Source: Euryodendron excelsum
Lineage: Eukaryota > Streptophyta > Magnoliopsida > Ericales > Pentaphylacaceae
DNA length: 64,000 bases
Assembly: GCA_033060915.1 (NCBI GenBank)
Contig: CM065388.1
Span: forward strand, 27,885,001-27,949,000
Direction of reading: 5' to 3'
Positions 1 through 11,840 of this stretch are shown here, piece after piece. Numbering within the stretch: the first letter of the stretch is position 1; each line of letters opens with the position of its first letter. Below the pieces are notes generated by a model, which saw only the letters and a list, made by a program, of their open reading frames with translations, did not search any database and was not told the origin of the DNA. A program made the position numbers and the translations under genes.

Positions 1-352
1 TCATGGCAACTAGCCTAGCAGCACGCTTCTAATCCCCAAACATGTCTTTGAGGTTCTTCATCATGTCATAGGCAATGGGTATAGCCTGATGCTGATGTTG
101 CAGAACATTTGACATAGATGCCAAAATGTAACACCGCGGCATCTCATCAGCCTTTATCCATTTCTAGTAAGCCTAGGTTTCCTCATCGGCTGCCCTCTTA
201 CCAGGCTCCGGTGGACAGATCTTAGTGAGCACAAACTTGTATTCTTCAGCAGCTAGGATAACATCTAAATTCCTTTTCCAGTCAATATAATTTGATCCAA
301 TCAGTTTGTTTTCTTTGAGAATAACAGCAAGTGGATTGAAAGTCATTTTAAT
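1..352 (-). pseudogene. Ty1/copia-type gag N-terminus, broken, runs off left edge
   Basis: Read on the minus strand, the frame opening near 352-364 gives a protein beginning around MTFNPLAVIL with the segment NYIDWKRNLDVIL, followed by ADEMPRCYILASM and MMKNLKDMFG. This is the layout of the amino-terminal part of plant copia-type Gag (the UBN2/gag-polypeptide family). That protein forms the particle of the retrotransposon in the cytoplasm. The frame stays readable to position 1 but contains three in-frame TAG codons: two close together at about 163-175 and one near 30. It cannot encode an intact protein. The rest of the element lies outside the window. The family call is by motif memory and is fairly safe; the lineage is not determined. 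Confidence 0.7.
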
Positions 353-1803
353 CTCGAGAATCACATATTATAACAAAATATGATAAATAATAATAAACTT
401 AGAATTCAATCATTAAAATATGGTTCTCTCTAGCAATATTTTAAAAAGAATCCACCAGCAGCCTAGTATACCGTAAATAGCATGCCTCGATGAGAAATCA
501 TCTACTATTCAACATTTATCTAGACAGGTAAATACCTATTTACTTTACTATCTAGGCAAGTGACTATGCCAAGTAAAATTAAATAGCTGACTTAGCTTTT
601 GTCCTATAAATAATAGCAGTAGCTCAGATGGTGAGGATACTATTATTTATAGCTAAGTGTATACCATCACTAAACTCTAGATTTATTGTTTAGTAATGAG
701 TTACTCAAATGGAGAGTTAACCCAATACTAACAACTACTAGTGTTTATACTTAGTGAGTCCGTTACTTGTTCCATCCGATGGAGAGGTCATACTAAAACC
801 AACATATAGAATAAATTACTTCACTTATAAACTAGTGATGGAGACCATGAGATTTATACGTAATAAATTCTCTCACCCACTTAGATATTTAATACACGAG
901 GGATGTCATGTGTTTAATTATCCAATAAATATAATATTTCAATATTGGTGACTCATATATATGTAAAAAGTAAAATTTCAAGTTCCCTTAATTTAGAAAA
1001 AAAATATTTAAATTAAAGAAAGAGAATTAATTTTACTCTCTAGTTGAACACATATAAGCCAAAATTGAAATTTTAAATTTATATAATTAAAACACAACTT
1101 AAAGGTCATTTATCTATTATCCATGTTCTTCCATGCCAATAACATAACAACAAGAACATAAAAAATAATAATCATAGACAAACAAGATAAGCAAGATATA
1201 ATCAAGATCCTGGCTATTATGGTTAAGAAATCACTCCAAAGTGATGAGGAGTCCAACCGCACTATGATATCACCAAGAATCCTTATTTGCCACTTCGCTA
1301 ACTTACGGGGGTTCGAGGGCAGTGCCCCCGGGCATCAACCTATCCAGTCAGGTCGCGGGGGACCGAGAGCAGCGTCACCGGCGGGGGTTCAGGAATGAAA
1401 ATACCGCATCACGTTCTTAGGACTGTTCCTCCGTCTTTAGGGTTTCTCAGTCTCTATGCTCCTACTGTTCCTCCATCTTCGTCAATTACAACATGTCGTA
1501 TTCTCCATAACATTGGAGTTACAGAATACAAGGAATCAAAATCTCCAAAAACAATGGAGTTCTAGAATACAAGAAATTAAAATATCCAAAACAGTGGAGT
1601 TCCCATGCTTCGAAAAATAATTATTACTTCTTATTCTATGCCTCCTTAAACCAGAGTTCATAATCTAAAAATCATGTAAAAATCACAATCACACAACATA
1701 CATTCATGTGACCATAATAACCAAGCAAAACGCTGTAAAATAGAGGTAAGCAAAAATCCACGTTCTACCCTAAGTATGCATGAAACTGGTTTTCGAAGAA
1801 CAT
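353..1803. other. Unresolved AT-rich DNA with a short GC-rich patch
   Basis: No gene could be supported here. On the minus strand it lies upstream of the copia gag remnant, so the leader and 5' LTR of that element are the natural expectation. A weak primer-site-like word occurs near 1255-1273 but differs from the usual copia primer site. Positions about 1306-1395 are GC-rich with three related words of the form CGGGGGttC/CGGGGGaCC, a style often seen in plant LTRs. Three similar AATGGAGTT/ACAGTGGAGTT phrases recur between 1500 and 1605. No LTR ends or target duplication were found. Confidence 0.35.
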
Positions 1804-4575
1804 TGTCGCGCCAAGATTTTTCGCACTCGAGAAATACACATACAAGCAGAAAAAATATTGTATTCTGTCATTAGAACTTACCCTCCTAGAAGAATGAGTA
1901 TGACTAGGTTTGAATTAGAAATTGATTTGAATAAAGGGCTTTTGGAAAACATTCGGAGTCGCCACCTAACTTGATCAAGGTAAGTTAGGTCACCTAGAAA
2001 CTAAGCACAATCCGGAGACTACACTTAGGGTTTTTAAAACAATTTTGAAAATACTTCCTCAATAGAGGGTTTTTAAGAAAAGAGGTTGTTTGGCAACCTT
2101 CAAAAAATATTTAAGCCCTTTTTTTTAACATAACTCCATTTTGGTCTTCGAAAACAGTGATCTAAGTTCGGAGGTTGGTTATGTGTAGGAAAGACCCACT
2201 AAGCCATCATCCTACCTCACTCTTGCAGTACCTACATGTTTATTCACCCTAGATTCACCTATTAGAGTCTTCAACTAGCAAATGTTCAAAACTATCCACT
2301 TTAGAAAAGAATTTTTTAAAAGACATGATGCATAACATGCAAGAGCAAGAAAAGAGAGTTTGAAAATAGATTTAGAAATAGATTTGAAAAGATAGATTTG
2401 ATTTCGAAAAGAAGGTTTTAGAAATTGGATTTAAAAGATTGGATTTGACATGGAATTGAAAAGGTTGAATTTTGAAAATCTAGGACTTAGAAAGTTATGA
2501 TTTTGTGTAGAAAAAAAATTTTTGGAAATCTAAGATTTTGATGTAAAAAATAGAGATTTTGAAAATCTATGATTTGAAGCAAAAGTGGAAGTTATGTTTT
2601 TAGAAAATAAAATTAGGGTTTCCTAACCATAGAATCTAGGGCTTGACTTAGACTCCAAGGAAAAGAGATTTTAGAAAGTAAACCTTTTGAAGATTGTTTC
2701 TAGGAAGGAGACTTGGAGATAGTTTTTAGAAAGTGAATTTTGGAAGAGAAATTTTGGAAAGGAGTTTGAAAAGTGCTTTTTGGAAAATATATTTAAAAAG
2801 GGAGTTTTTAGGAAAGAGTTTTTAGAAAGTGAATTTTTTAACAGAGCTTTTAGAAAGGAGTTTGAAAGCAATTTTGGAAAGGGGCTTGAAGAGAGTTTTA
2901 GAAAAGCAATTTGAAAAGGGAGCTTAAATATGGACTGTTTGAAAACCTTTTGAATATCTCACTTTTCTAAAACGATTCTAATCATGAAGAGATTGGAACC
3001 ATTCTAAGTTGGTGGTTTTGAAAACAACATGGACTTGAAATATGGACCAATATGATCCCATTTAATATCACACTTTCCTAAAATAACCCTAACTATGGAA
3101 TGACTAGAATCATCTCAAGATTATGGTTTTGATGAAAAGCAAGTCAGGGTTCACACCCAAAATATGGAACTTGATGGTCATAATGAATATAACACTTTCC
3201 TAAAGCAACCCTAAATATGAATTGGCTAAAATCACTCTAGAAGTGTGAGTTTCAAAACAAGATTTTGAATGCAAAGTTTGAAAGATGATTTTAATGCAAA
3301 ATTTGAAAACAACTTTTAAAAACAACTTTGAGTGGATTAATGAACATGATATGCACAATGCAAGTAGGGTCGTGAACGTACAAGGTTGGCTTCACCACAT
3401 AATCAAGGGGGCCAAATCCATGTGGTCTTAGGTTGAATTAGAAATATGCTCCCGACAAGGTGACTTTCAACCATTCTTCCTACACATGAATCAGGGATTC
3501 CCTTGTTCCAAGCATGCAAGAAAAAGGGGGGGGGGGGGGGGGGGGGAAGATAGGGGATTAAAATAGAAGAAAACCCAAGTGGGTTAAGAGAAAGAAGAGA
3601 GAAGGGAATAGTACATAAACATAAAAGAGAAAACCTATCTTGTTTTCTTCTTGTTTTACTTGCTTTGCTTGCTTTGATTTGCTTGATCCTTGATAGCTTC
3701 AAAGTTGTAGCACCTTGAGTTTCCAATGGAAGCTTGTGTATAAACATATAGAGTGTGTATAAGTCTTAGGGTTAAGTGTATGGCGGCTAGGGTTTGAAGA
3801 AGCCTAAGAGATCTAGGGTTTGAAGAGAGTTCGAGGCCTGGAGAAAGACAAAGTTTTTTAACTTAGATTGACAACCCTTTTGCATGCAAAAGGAGGCTCT
3901 GTATTTATAGACTTATAGCCTGGTACTTAATGCAGTGGTGCCAGGCCAATTTTTGGCTTGCAATGGCACCACCCACTTAGGAAATGTTTTAGGGCTGCAA
4001 GAAACGTATCTTTCAACTCTTGATACACAACCCAAAAGATTTGGGCGCTTTTATTAGTGACTATCATGTAATTTTTGGCTTGGCTTCACTAGGAGTGACT
4101 CTGAAAGGTCCAAGAACGTTTCGGAAGCCGTGAATGGTCCGGAAGGCCAAAAATGGGTAGAAACCCTTGAAATAGTGTCCAAAGGTAATGGAGTTGAAAA
4201 GCAATGTCGGGATGGTCGACCGAGCTATTAGGGGAAAGACGGTCAACTAGATCGGAAACACTATCTGAACTAGACTCAAAATGACTGATGAAAGGACTTG
4301 AAGGATGGAAACACTATCCAAAGTGTTCCAAGGGATTGCCAATTTGATACCCAGAGCCGGTGTGGTTAAAAAAGGCGATCAACCCACTAGGGGAAAACAG
4401 TCATTTTGCACCAAATTTGCCGAAATAGACTCGGAATGATATGAAAAGGTGTTGGAAGGTCGGGAATACTATTAGAACCATACTCGGGAGGTTACCGATT
4501 TGATACCCAGAGCCGATGTGGTTCACGAAGGCACTCGAATGCCTAGGGGCAAAATGGCCATTTTGACCAAATGGT
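1804..4575 (-). repeat. LTR H, 3' portion (minus), split by element A
   Basis: On the plus strand this begins TGTCGCGCC, the reverse complement of the family LTR 3' end (GGCGCGACA), and shares its order of blocks with the other LTRs here. From the left these are the U5 end, the GGAAAG-type low-complexity tract, the cacgtggtc-like block, a 21-G run at 3526-3546, a TATA box (3901-3909 on minus), and part of U3. It stops at the target duplication ATGGT (4571-4575) where element A is inserted, and resumes at 29417. It is more degraded than the LTRs of A and B and is the oldest of the large LTRs here. The flanks of the whole LTR (aacat at 1799-1803, gcatc at 31439-31443) do not form a clear duplication. 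Confidence 0.8.
3901..3909 (-). promoter_or_regulatory. TATA box of LTR H
   Basis: The minus strand reads TATAAATAC, followed by AGAGCCTCC, the same context as in all other LTRs of the window. It marks the U3/R boundary of the oldest LTR. Confidence 0.6.
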
Positions 4576-7500
4576 TGTCACGCCTAGATTTTTCGCACTC
4601 GAGGAATACACACACAAGCTGGAGTTGCCACCTAACTTGACTAAGGTGAGTTAGGTCCCCTAAAAACTAAGCATAATCCGAAGATTACACTTAGGGCTTC
4701 TGAAAATGATTTTGAAAAAACATCCTCAAGAGAGGGTTTTTGAGGAAAACAGGTTGTTTGATAACATTTAGAAAATATTAAGCCCTTTTTTGAAAATAAT
4801 TCCATTTTGGTCTTTCAAAAACAGTGATAATAGGTTCCAAGGTTGGTTACATGTAGGGAATATGCACTAAGCCATCACCCTACCCCGCCCTTGCAGTACC
4901 TACATGTCTATTTACCCTAAATTCACTTATGAGAGTATTCAACTAACAAATGTTCAATCCTATAGACTTTAGAAAACAATGTTTAAAAAGACATGATATC
5001 TGATATACAAATGTAAGAAAAAAGAGTTGGCAAAATAGATTTGGAAATAGATTTGAAAAGAAATTGATTTGAAAAGAAATTTATTTGATTTAAAAGAGAT
5101 TTGAAAAGAGTTAGGGAATTGGAAATTGGGAAAAGGTTGTGATTGCACCCATGAGGGTTGCTGACGTATCCTTTTGGAGGAATCAGGTTAGTCATAGTTC
5201 GAATAAGAGTCCGATAGAAAACAAAAGGTATGATTGGAAGAAGAAATTGAATTGAAATTTGGATTGGAAGATTGAGAGATTGAACTTTGATTGGAAGATT
5301 TGAAAAGACTTAATTTTGGAATGCTTGGTTTTAGGGAATCTACACTTAAGAAAGACTCGAGACTTAGGAAAGATTTGGCTCGAGTGTTAGATTTGGAAGA
5401 TTAGGAAAGTTAAAATTTAGAAAAGATTCAACTTAGGAAAGGTTCGAATTAGAAAAGTTTCATTTTAGGAAAAGTTTTCGAATTGGAAAGTTTTGAAATA
5501 GGGAAGTTTTGAAATAAGAAAGATTTGAAAATTGAAAAGTTTAGAACTTAGAAAGTTTCGACTTAAGAAAGTTTTAGATTTGGAAATATTTAAAATTTAG
5601 AAAGTTTGGAATTTAGAAAGATTTGAAAGTTAGATTTGGAAAGTTAAGATTTGGAAAGGGATGAAACAAGGAAATGGTTGAACTAGAAAATATTTGGAAG
5701 CTTAAAGTTTAAGGAAAGATTTAAAAGTTTAGGTTTAGGAAACTTAAGGTTTAGGAAATTGTGAGATTAGGAAGGATTTGAATTAGGAAAGATTTGTGTT
5801 TAGAAGGATTGAGATTCCTATTTCCTAAAACAAAGGATTGGATTTTGTTTATAAAAGAGAGGGTTTGATTTTGTTTTCAAAAACGGAGGATAGGATCTAG
5901 TTTCCTAAATGGGGGACATTGGATTTGGTTTCCTAAAGGGAAAATTGGATTTGATTTTCTAAAGGGAAAATTAGATTTGGCAAGAATTTGGAAAGAGAAG
6001 TTTTGGAAAACCTAGATTTGGAAGATTATAGTTTTGATATAGAAAAATAGATTTTGGAAACCTAGGTTTTAAGGCAAGATTGAAAATCATGTTTTTGGGA
6101 AGGAAAATTAGGGTTTCCTAATCGTGGGTTCTAAGGTTTGACTTGGACTCTAAAAAAGGAGATTTTTGGAAAGTGAGTTTTTGCAAAGGAAGATTTACGG
6201 AAAGAAACCTTAAAAAGGGATTTTTGGAAAGTGAACTTGAGGAGAGTTTCAAAAAGAAGATTTTGGAAGGAGCTTTTAGAAAGGAATTTAAAGAGAGTTT
6301 ATGGAAAGCATGTTAGAAAAGAGATTTTTAGAGGGAGAGATTTGAAAAGAGAATTTTTAGAAAGTATAGAAAATGTCTCATTTTCTTAAAGCGATTCTAA
6401 CTATGAGAAGATTTGAACCACTTTAAAATAGTGGTTTTGAAAACAACGGGGATCTGAAAATTATAGACCATATCGGTCACTTTAAATGTAACACTTTCCT
6501 AAAGCAACCCAAACCATGAAAAGGTTAGAATCACCCTAGGGTTGTGATTTTGAATACAAGTTTTGAAAAAGAAGATTTTGATGCAAGTTTTGAAAACGGT
6601 TTGAAAACGAACTTTGGAAGAATGCAAGATCATGATATGCACAATGCAAATTGGGGTCGTGAACATACAAGGTTAAGGCTTCACCACATAATCAAGGGGG
6701 TTGAACCCACTTGGTCTCTGGTTAGACTAAAAAAAAGCCCCTGACACGGTGACCCTAATCCTACACATGGACCGGGAAGTCCATTGTTTCAAGCATGCAA
6801 GAAAGGGAGGGAAGAAGATGAGGGATTAAAACAAAAGAAAACCCAAGTGGGTTAGGAGAGAGAAGAGAAGGGGAAGATGCGTAAACTTAAAGAGAAAGCG
6901 TACCTTGTGTCTTATTTATTTTGCTTTACTTTGCGCGCCTTGCTTTACTTGCTTTGCTTCGGTCTTCGCTTCAGTCTTTGTCTTGATCTTCGAAAGCTTC
7001 AGTTTGCAGCACTTCAAGTCTTTAATGGAGGCTTTTGAGGCTAGTGTATGAGTATATGAGAGTGTATAAGTGTATAGGAGGCTAGGGTTTGGAAAACCTA
7101 AAGAAGCTAGGGTTTAGGGAGGCTACGAGCTCTATATATCGAATAATAGGGTTTTTAGACTAAATTTGCGAACCTCTTTCATGCTAGAGGAGGCTCTATA
7201 TTTATAGAGGGAAGAGCAACCTAGCACCTGTTGTAGTGGCGCCAGGCCAAACTTTACATTGGCGCCAGGCCATTTTTTGGTTTGGCGCCAGCCACTTAGG
7301 AAAGTTTTTAAGTCGGCAAGCAACGTATCTTGCGAAGATTGGGGCGCCTGTACTAGTGGCTACCATGTAATTTTTAGCCTGGCTTTACTAGGAGTGACTC
7401 CAGAAAGTTCAGGAAGCATTTAAGGGACTGGGAATGGCCCGGAAGGCCGAAAAAAGGCAGGAACCCTTAGAATAGAGTCCCGGAGGTATTAGCCTTGAAA

Positions 7501-8821
7501 AATGAGAACAGGATGTGTCGGAAGGGTTGACCGGGCCATTAGGGGCAAAACGGTTAATCGAGCTGAAAATCTACCGAGATGGATTTGGAATATCCCAGAA
7601 AAAGACTCGAGATTTGGAAACATTATTTAGAATGTTCCCAAAGGCTACCGGTTTGATACCTAGAGTCGGTGTGGTTGGAAAAGGCAATCGACCCACCAGG
7701 AGCAAAACGGTCATTTTGCACCGGGTTTGCCAGAACTGACTCTGAATGATCTGGAAAGATAATGGAAGGTCAAAAATACTGTAAGAAGGATTCTCAGGAG
7801 GTTACCGGTTTGATACCCAGAGTCGGTGCGGTTCTTGGGGTGCTCGGATGCCTAGGGGCAAAATGGTCATCGTGACCAGTAAGTCTCAGAATTGGCTCAA
7901 AACTGACTAGAAGGCACCTAAACACGTCGGATCATCTCTAAGACGATCTTGGAAGGGTGGACATACCATTCTAAGGACTTAGGTATTTTTTCGAGAAACG
8001 TGCCGAAAGTGGCCCTAGGGGCAGTTTGGTCATTTTTCACCGAAGCGGGCTAGCAGGCACTGGTGTTGACCTGGGTTTTGAGTGTTTTCGCCACTCTGAC
8101 GGCGGTCCTGTGATACAGGGGTTTGTTGGCCATTCCCTATATTGATCTATTTGCGAGTATTTTCGCTACTTTAACGGTTCTGATGTTTGCGAGTACTTCC
8201 GCTACTCTGACGGTTTGCGATCATTCCCGCGACTGTCTGATCTCGGGAAGCTACTAAAGGGACTTAGCACCTGAGAAGTTAAATTTCTCATAAGGCATGC
8301 CAAAACGGACATTTCTGCATTGGCGGGATAGCAGGAGCCAAAGGTGGACCGTTCTATCATCTAGAGGACTTGGAATCTTGTTCCGGTTGACGGGTTTGAA
8401 GTGACTTACCGTTCCGAAGAAACTTTCTTCAGAAAACGTGCTGAAAAGGATAGACTTACCATCTCAAGGAATCAACTTTCTTAAGAGAGGGATTGGAATA
8501 TGAATTGGAAAAGGGGACTTACCATCTTCAGGAAGACGCGCCTATTGGAATTGGAAAGGGGACTTATCGTCTTCGGAAAGACGTGCCTATGGGAATATGG
8601 AAAGGGGACTTGCCGTCTTCAGAAAGACGTGCCTACGGGATTAGACCGAACAACGCCCACAAGGGCATTTTGGTCATTTTGCCTCTATTTGGGCCTGGTG
8701 GGCCCGCGAAGCAATGAATTGACTGGATTAGGACTAGAATTCTAGAATATGTCCATATTGACTTGAACTCAAGTCGGGACGGACTGGAGATTGTCGAGTG
8801 GTCAAAAATGGAGTGCTTACA
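4576..8821 (-). repeat. 3' LTR of element A (4246 bp)
   Basis: On the minus strand it runs from TGTAAGCACTCCATTTTTGA at 8821 down to GGCGTGACA at 4576. Contents in transcription order: a U3 with modules of GGGGACTTACC/GTCTTCGGAAAGAC type (about 8500-8650), the repeated ATTTTGCCCCT block, a GGCGCC cluster (about 7237-7290), TATA box at 7206-7198, a splice-donor-like ACACAAG/GTACG site (6903-6902), a purine-rich U5 with a long GGAAAG/TTTAGAAAG tract (about 5240-5830), then the U5 end. The dinucleotide ends are TG...CA. Confidence 0.9.
7198..7206 (-). promoter_or_regulatory. TATA box of element A 3' LTR
   Basis: The minus strand reads TATAAATAT followed by AGAGCCTCC. It is preceded on the minus strand by several TGGCGCCA palindromes between about 7237 and 7290. 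Same layout as in the other LTRs. Confidence 0.65.
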
Positions 8822-8838
8822 ACTACCCCTCTTTTTCT
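8822..8838 (-). other. Polypurine tract of element A
   Basis: On the minus strand the sequence AGAAAAAGAGGGGTAGT directly precedes the TG of the 3' LTR. This is where plus-strand DNA synthesis would be primed. Element B has the closely related AAAAAAAGAGGGGCAGC at the matching place. Confidence 0.85.
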
Positions 8839-10163
8839 ATCTTTGCTTGTCGAAGACAGAAAACGATAGAGTAAGAGTTCCATGTTGACCGTTAGGCGGT
8901 TGGAAGGATAGACTTTGGAAATTTTGGAAGACAGGATTGTGGAAACGAATATTAGGCCGAAAAGGCCTTTGAAATCGAGTTTTGGCGGGAAAAGGGAAAA
9001 GCTGCCCGGAATTAGGAACTGGCGCCCTCCTTTCACAAGTTTGGCTTGGCGCCACTGCTAGTGGCGCCAGGCCTGGGAGTAAAACCAAAAAATTTTCTGG
9101 TACGAACACCTGTGGGATTTTGAAGAGTTTGTGAAATATCAAGAAGCATTGTGAGGAAACTGACCTAGACATTGAAGGCGCATCTCTTAGGGACCATGGG
9201 GGATTGCCGGAACTAGACGCTGTAGCCGGAAAAGCCGCCACAGGAGAAGATTTTGCCGGAGAACTTCAAAAGGTGAGTTTTCTATCCTATGTTGATTTTA
9301 ATGTGTAAAACTCTGTTTAAGTCGTGTGAATAGTGGAAATTGATGTTTTGATATGTTTTAAACATTATGGTGATGCTTTTTTTGCATTTTGGTGCTTGTT
9401 TGATCGAATTTGAGTGATTTTACGTAATTATGTGAAGAGGATTTTCTGCAAGAATTGGGGATTTGTTCCTATAGGCTTGGGCATTGAGTTTTTTGGCTAC
9501 ATTTTTATGCCATGTACCTTAGAAAAATGTGTTTAACAACCGTGTGAAGTTTCATGATTTTTTGAAAACTTTGTGATTTTTTGAATTTTTAAAAAATAAA
9601 AAAATACTTAAAAAATTAGGAAAATTAAGAAAACTTAAGAAATTGATGGAATTTTTAGAATTTAAAATTTGGAAAAATTATGAAATTTTTCCAAAACAAT
9701 TGAAATGATTTTGAGGAATTTTAGGATATTTTTGAAATCCATTGATATATTGAAAAAATAAAACATGTGTTTTGAAAACTTCAAAAATTTAAAAAGTGTG
9801 CGTGGGGTGCTGTTGTCATGTGAATGTAACGTTGTGAAGTGCACGATTTGTGTTTTATATTGATGTCATGGGTGTTGTAGGGAACATTTTTAAACGAAAC
9901 TCTGTCGAAATTTTTAGAAATTAGGGAAAGAGTTAGAAAATGTTTAGAAATAAAATCTTTTTAAAGGAAAAAGATAGAAAACCCTTGAGATTTGACTTGA
10001 AGTTGGAAAATCAAAAGGTGTAAGAAATTCATTTTGACTTATCGTTTGAAATCTTTTTATTATTATTTATTGTTTATTTTTATTATTTATTTACTTTATT
10101 TTATTATTATTTATCTGCATGTACCGTATATTAACACCTCTTATCTTGACTTACCTTTTCAAG
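8839..10163 (+). other. 5' region and putative first intron of the antisense gene, element A
   Basis: This region lies between the polypurine tract and the DUF7745-like frame and points opposite to pol. It holds a GGCGCC cluster (9020-9069), a stretch at about 9155-9272 that stays open in one frame in both elements and ends in CTTCAAAAG followed by the donor GTGAGTTTTC (GT at 9273-9274), and about 890 bp of T/A-rich DNA. That DNA ends in the acceptor-like CCTTTTCAAG just before ATG at 10164. Element B has the same donor and acceptor positions. No start codon was found for exon 1, so it may be untranslated. Splicing is inferred, not shown. Confidence 0.5.
9020..9069 (+). promoter_or_regulatory. 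GGCGCC palindrome cluster upstream of the antisense gene (A)
   Basis: TGGCGCC or TGGCGCCA occurs at 9020-9026, 9047-9054 and 9062-9069. The last two form an inverted pair. A 28-bp stretch is identical, in reverse complement, to the TATA-proximal block of solo LTR S3 (about 52914-52941). The position, about 200 bp before the predicted donor, suits a promoter element. Confidence 0.5.
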
Positions 10164-11840
10164 ATGGGGGACATGATTTTGAGTCGACTGAGAGCTTGGC
10201 ATGATAGTTACCCTCTAGATGAGCAGGATATCTTTCGCCGGTCTTTTGGTCGGGTGGCTTCACTCCTATCAGTGCAGCTTATTCCTAGGTTCATGGAGGC
10301 AGTGATTCCCTTTTGGCAGCCTGGCTTATCTCTTTTCTGCTTTGGGGAGCGCGAGCTTACCCCTACCCCCCACGAGTATGGATTTCTTCTTGATTTCCGA
10401 GATGATTCTGCCGACATCGTAGGACCCATCTTTCCGGATGGTTGTATTACAGTGGTCTCGTCCCAACTTGGACTCAGATGCACAGTTCTTTCATCTTCTT
10501 CTTTGTCCCAGTTTCCTTACGTTTCAACAGATTTCCTCTTTTCTCGCTTTGAGTTCCCCGCAGGTATGCGAGCCCACTCAGGTGATTGGCACACTTCTCA
10601 AGATTGGTATATTTCCCATATGGTTGTTTTGGCCCTGCTTCTTCTGAACTACTTGGAGTTCCCATGAGGAGATGATTTAGTTGACTGTCGACTATGTGCA
10701 CTGTTGGCCCTGATTCATAAAGGGCATTCCTATGCTCCCATGGTTGTGGGAGAGACATTTGTGAGTCTTACGAGATTCCAACAGACTGCAGACGCTCATT
10801 TTCGGGGATGTGTTGCTCTCTTCCAGCTTTGGGCGATTGGGCACTTGTTTACTCCTTTATTCTAGCATACATGTTATCCCGAGCTTGACCATATACATTC
10901 CTTGGTGAGATCTTAGAGAGTCGTGGAAGATGAGGGGAGGCTTCCACAGACTGTTACAGCCTAGGCTGACTACCTCTGGAGCATGAGGTCAAGCACGGTC
11001 AGGTGGTATTCAGGGCTGGTTGGTAGGTATTGCTTGAGAGTTCGACCTTCCAAGAGGGCCTTCGTGTCCCTAGTAGGCCTAAGGGGCATTGCCCATTTCT
11101 TCGGGATTCGGGTTCTGCGAGAGCTTAGTAGGAGTCAGGATATCCTTTATTCGGCATCTGCGGCTGAGTTCACTCTTATTTTTGAGGCATCGATCCCAAG
11201 CGCACTGGTGGAGATGGTTATGGATACATGGAGATCTTTGCTTCCTCATGTAGACAATGACTGTCCATTCTCTGTCATGCCCCTTAAGACTGAGACTTAT
11301 CACTATTGGCTTCGGCGTTATGTGCTAGGTCCTAGCAGACTTGGGGATCTTCTCATTGAGACTCTTTTACCTCCTGTAGGGTACACCGACTTCTTGGCAG
11401 CTATGATTGTTCAGGGGCGTCGTCACAGGCGGCAAAACCGCCAGTTGATATGGATATTGCATGACCGGTTGAGAGTAAGGGATGCTGAGATAGCTTTTTT
11501 GGAGATGTAGCTAGCAGCGGCCAAATCGACACATGATCACCCACCTTTGAGTATCTTGAAGGGACGTAGGTGACCACGAGGTGCTCTAGACCTTTCCACT
11601 CCCCTGGAGGATGGTGTGACAAATAGTCAGTCTTTACGGGAGGCTGTGGAGTCCCTTACCCGAGAGAGGGATATGCTTCGGGACAGGTGTGCAGACTACA
11701 AGCGAGGCCGGCTTGGATCTTCTACAACTAGTACTTCTTTGAGTGCTCCTCTTGCGGTCGGCGAGCCAGTTGATCCTTGCCTAGCTAATTCCTCCTCTGA
11801 TGATGATGGGGAGCGATATATTTTTGCCCCTCGCTCCTAG
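10164..11840 (+). pseudogene. DUF7745-like antisense ORF of element A, with nonsense mutations
   Basis: Starting at ATG 10164 (MGDMILSRLRAW), the frame keeps the hallmark core FWQPGLSLFCFGERELTPTP followed by HEYGFLL (about residues 49-75). Further on come RWYSGLVGRYCLRVRP, GLRGIAHFFGIRVLREL and TETYHYWLRRYVLGPSRL, and an acidic C-terminus SSSDDDGERYIFAPRS. I match this pattern to the plant DUF7745 family, which resembles the plant mobile domain group; its function is unknown to me. The parts at 10164-10460 and 10680-11840 share one frame. The stretch between about 10.46 and 10.68 kb reads better in other frames, so compensating indels are likely. In-frame stops lie at 10863, 10914, 10962, 11508 and 11571. 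At three of these element B still has W, Q and R codons. Total length would be about 555 residues. It is convergent with pol and separated from it by a 1.2 kb spacer. Confidence 0.68.

Noticed and set aside
754..951. 65-codon plus-strand frame near the left edge
   Set aside because: AT-rich, no family resemblance, no codon-like pattern; likely chance.
1250..1275. Copia primer-binding site
   Set aside because: Only a loose resemblance to the initiator-tRNA site, and no LTR end beside it.
3403..3747. 114-codon minus-strand frame with a proline run
   Set aside because: The proline run is the 21-G homopolymer; the rest is LTR leader with no family similarity.
8734..9241. Minus-strand frames of 100 and 134 codons near the polypurine tract
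   Set aside because: They span the LTR end and the promoter region of the antisense gene; B's matching frames differ in sequence and phase.
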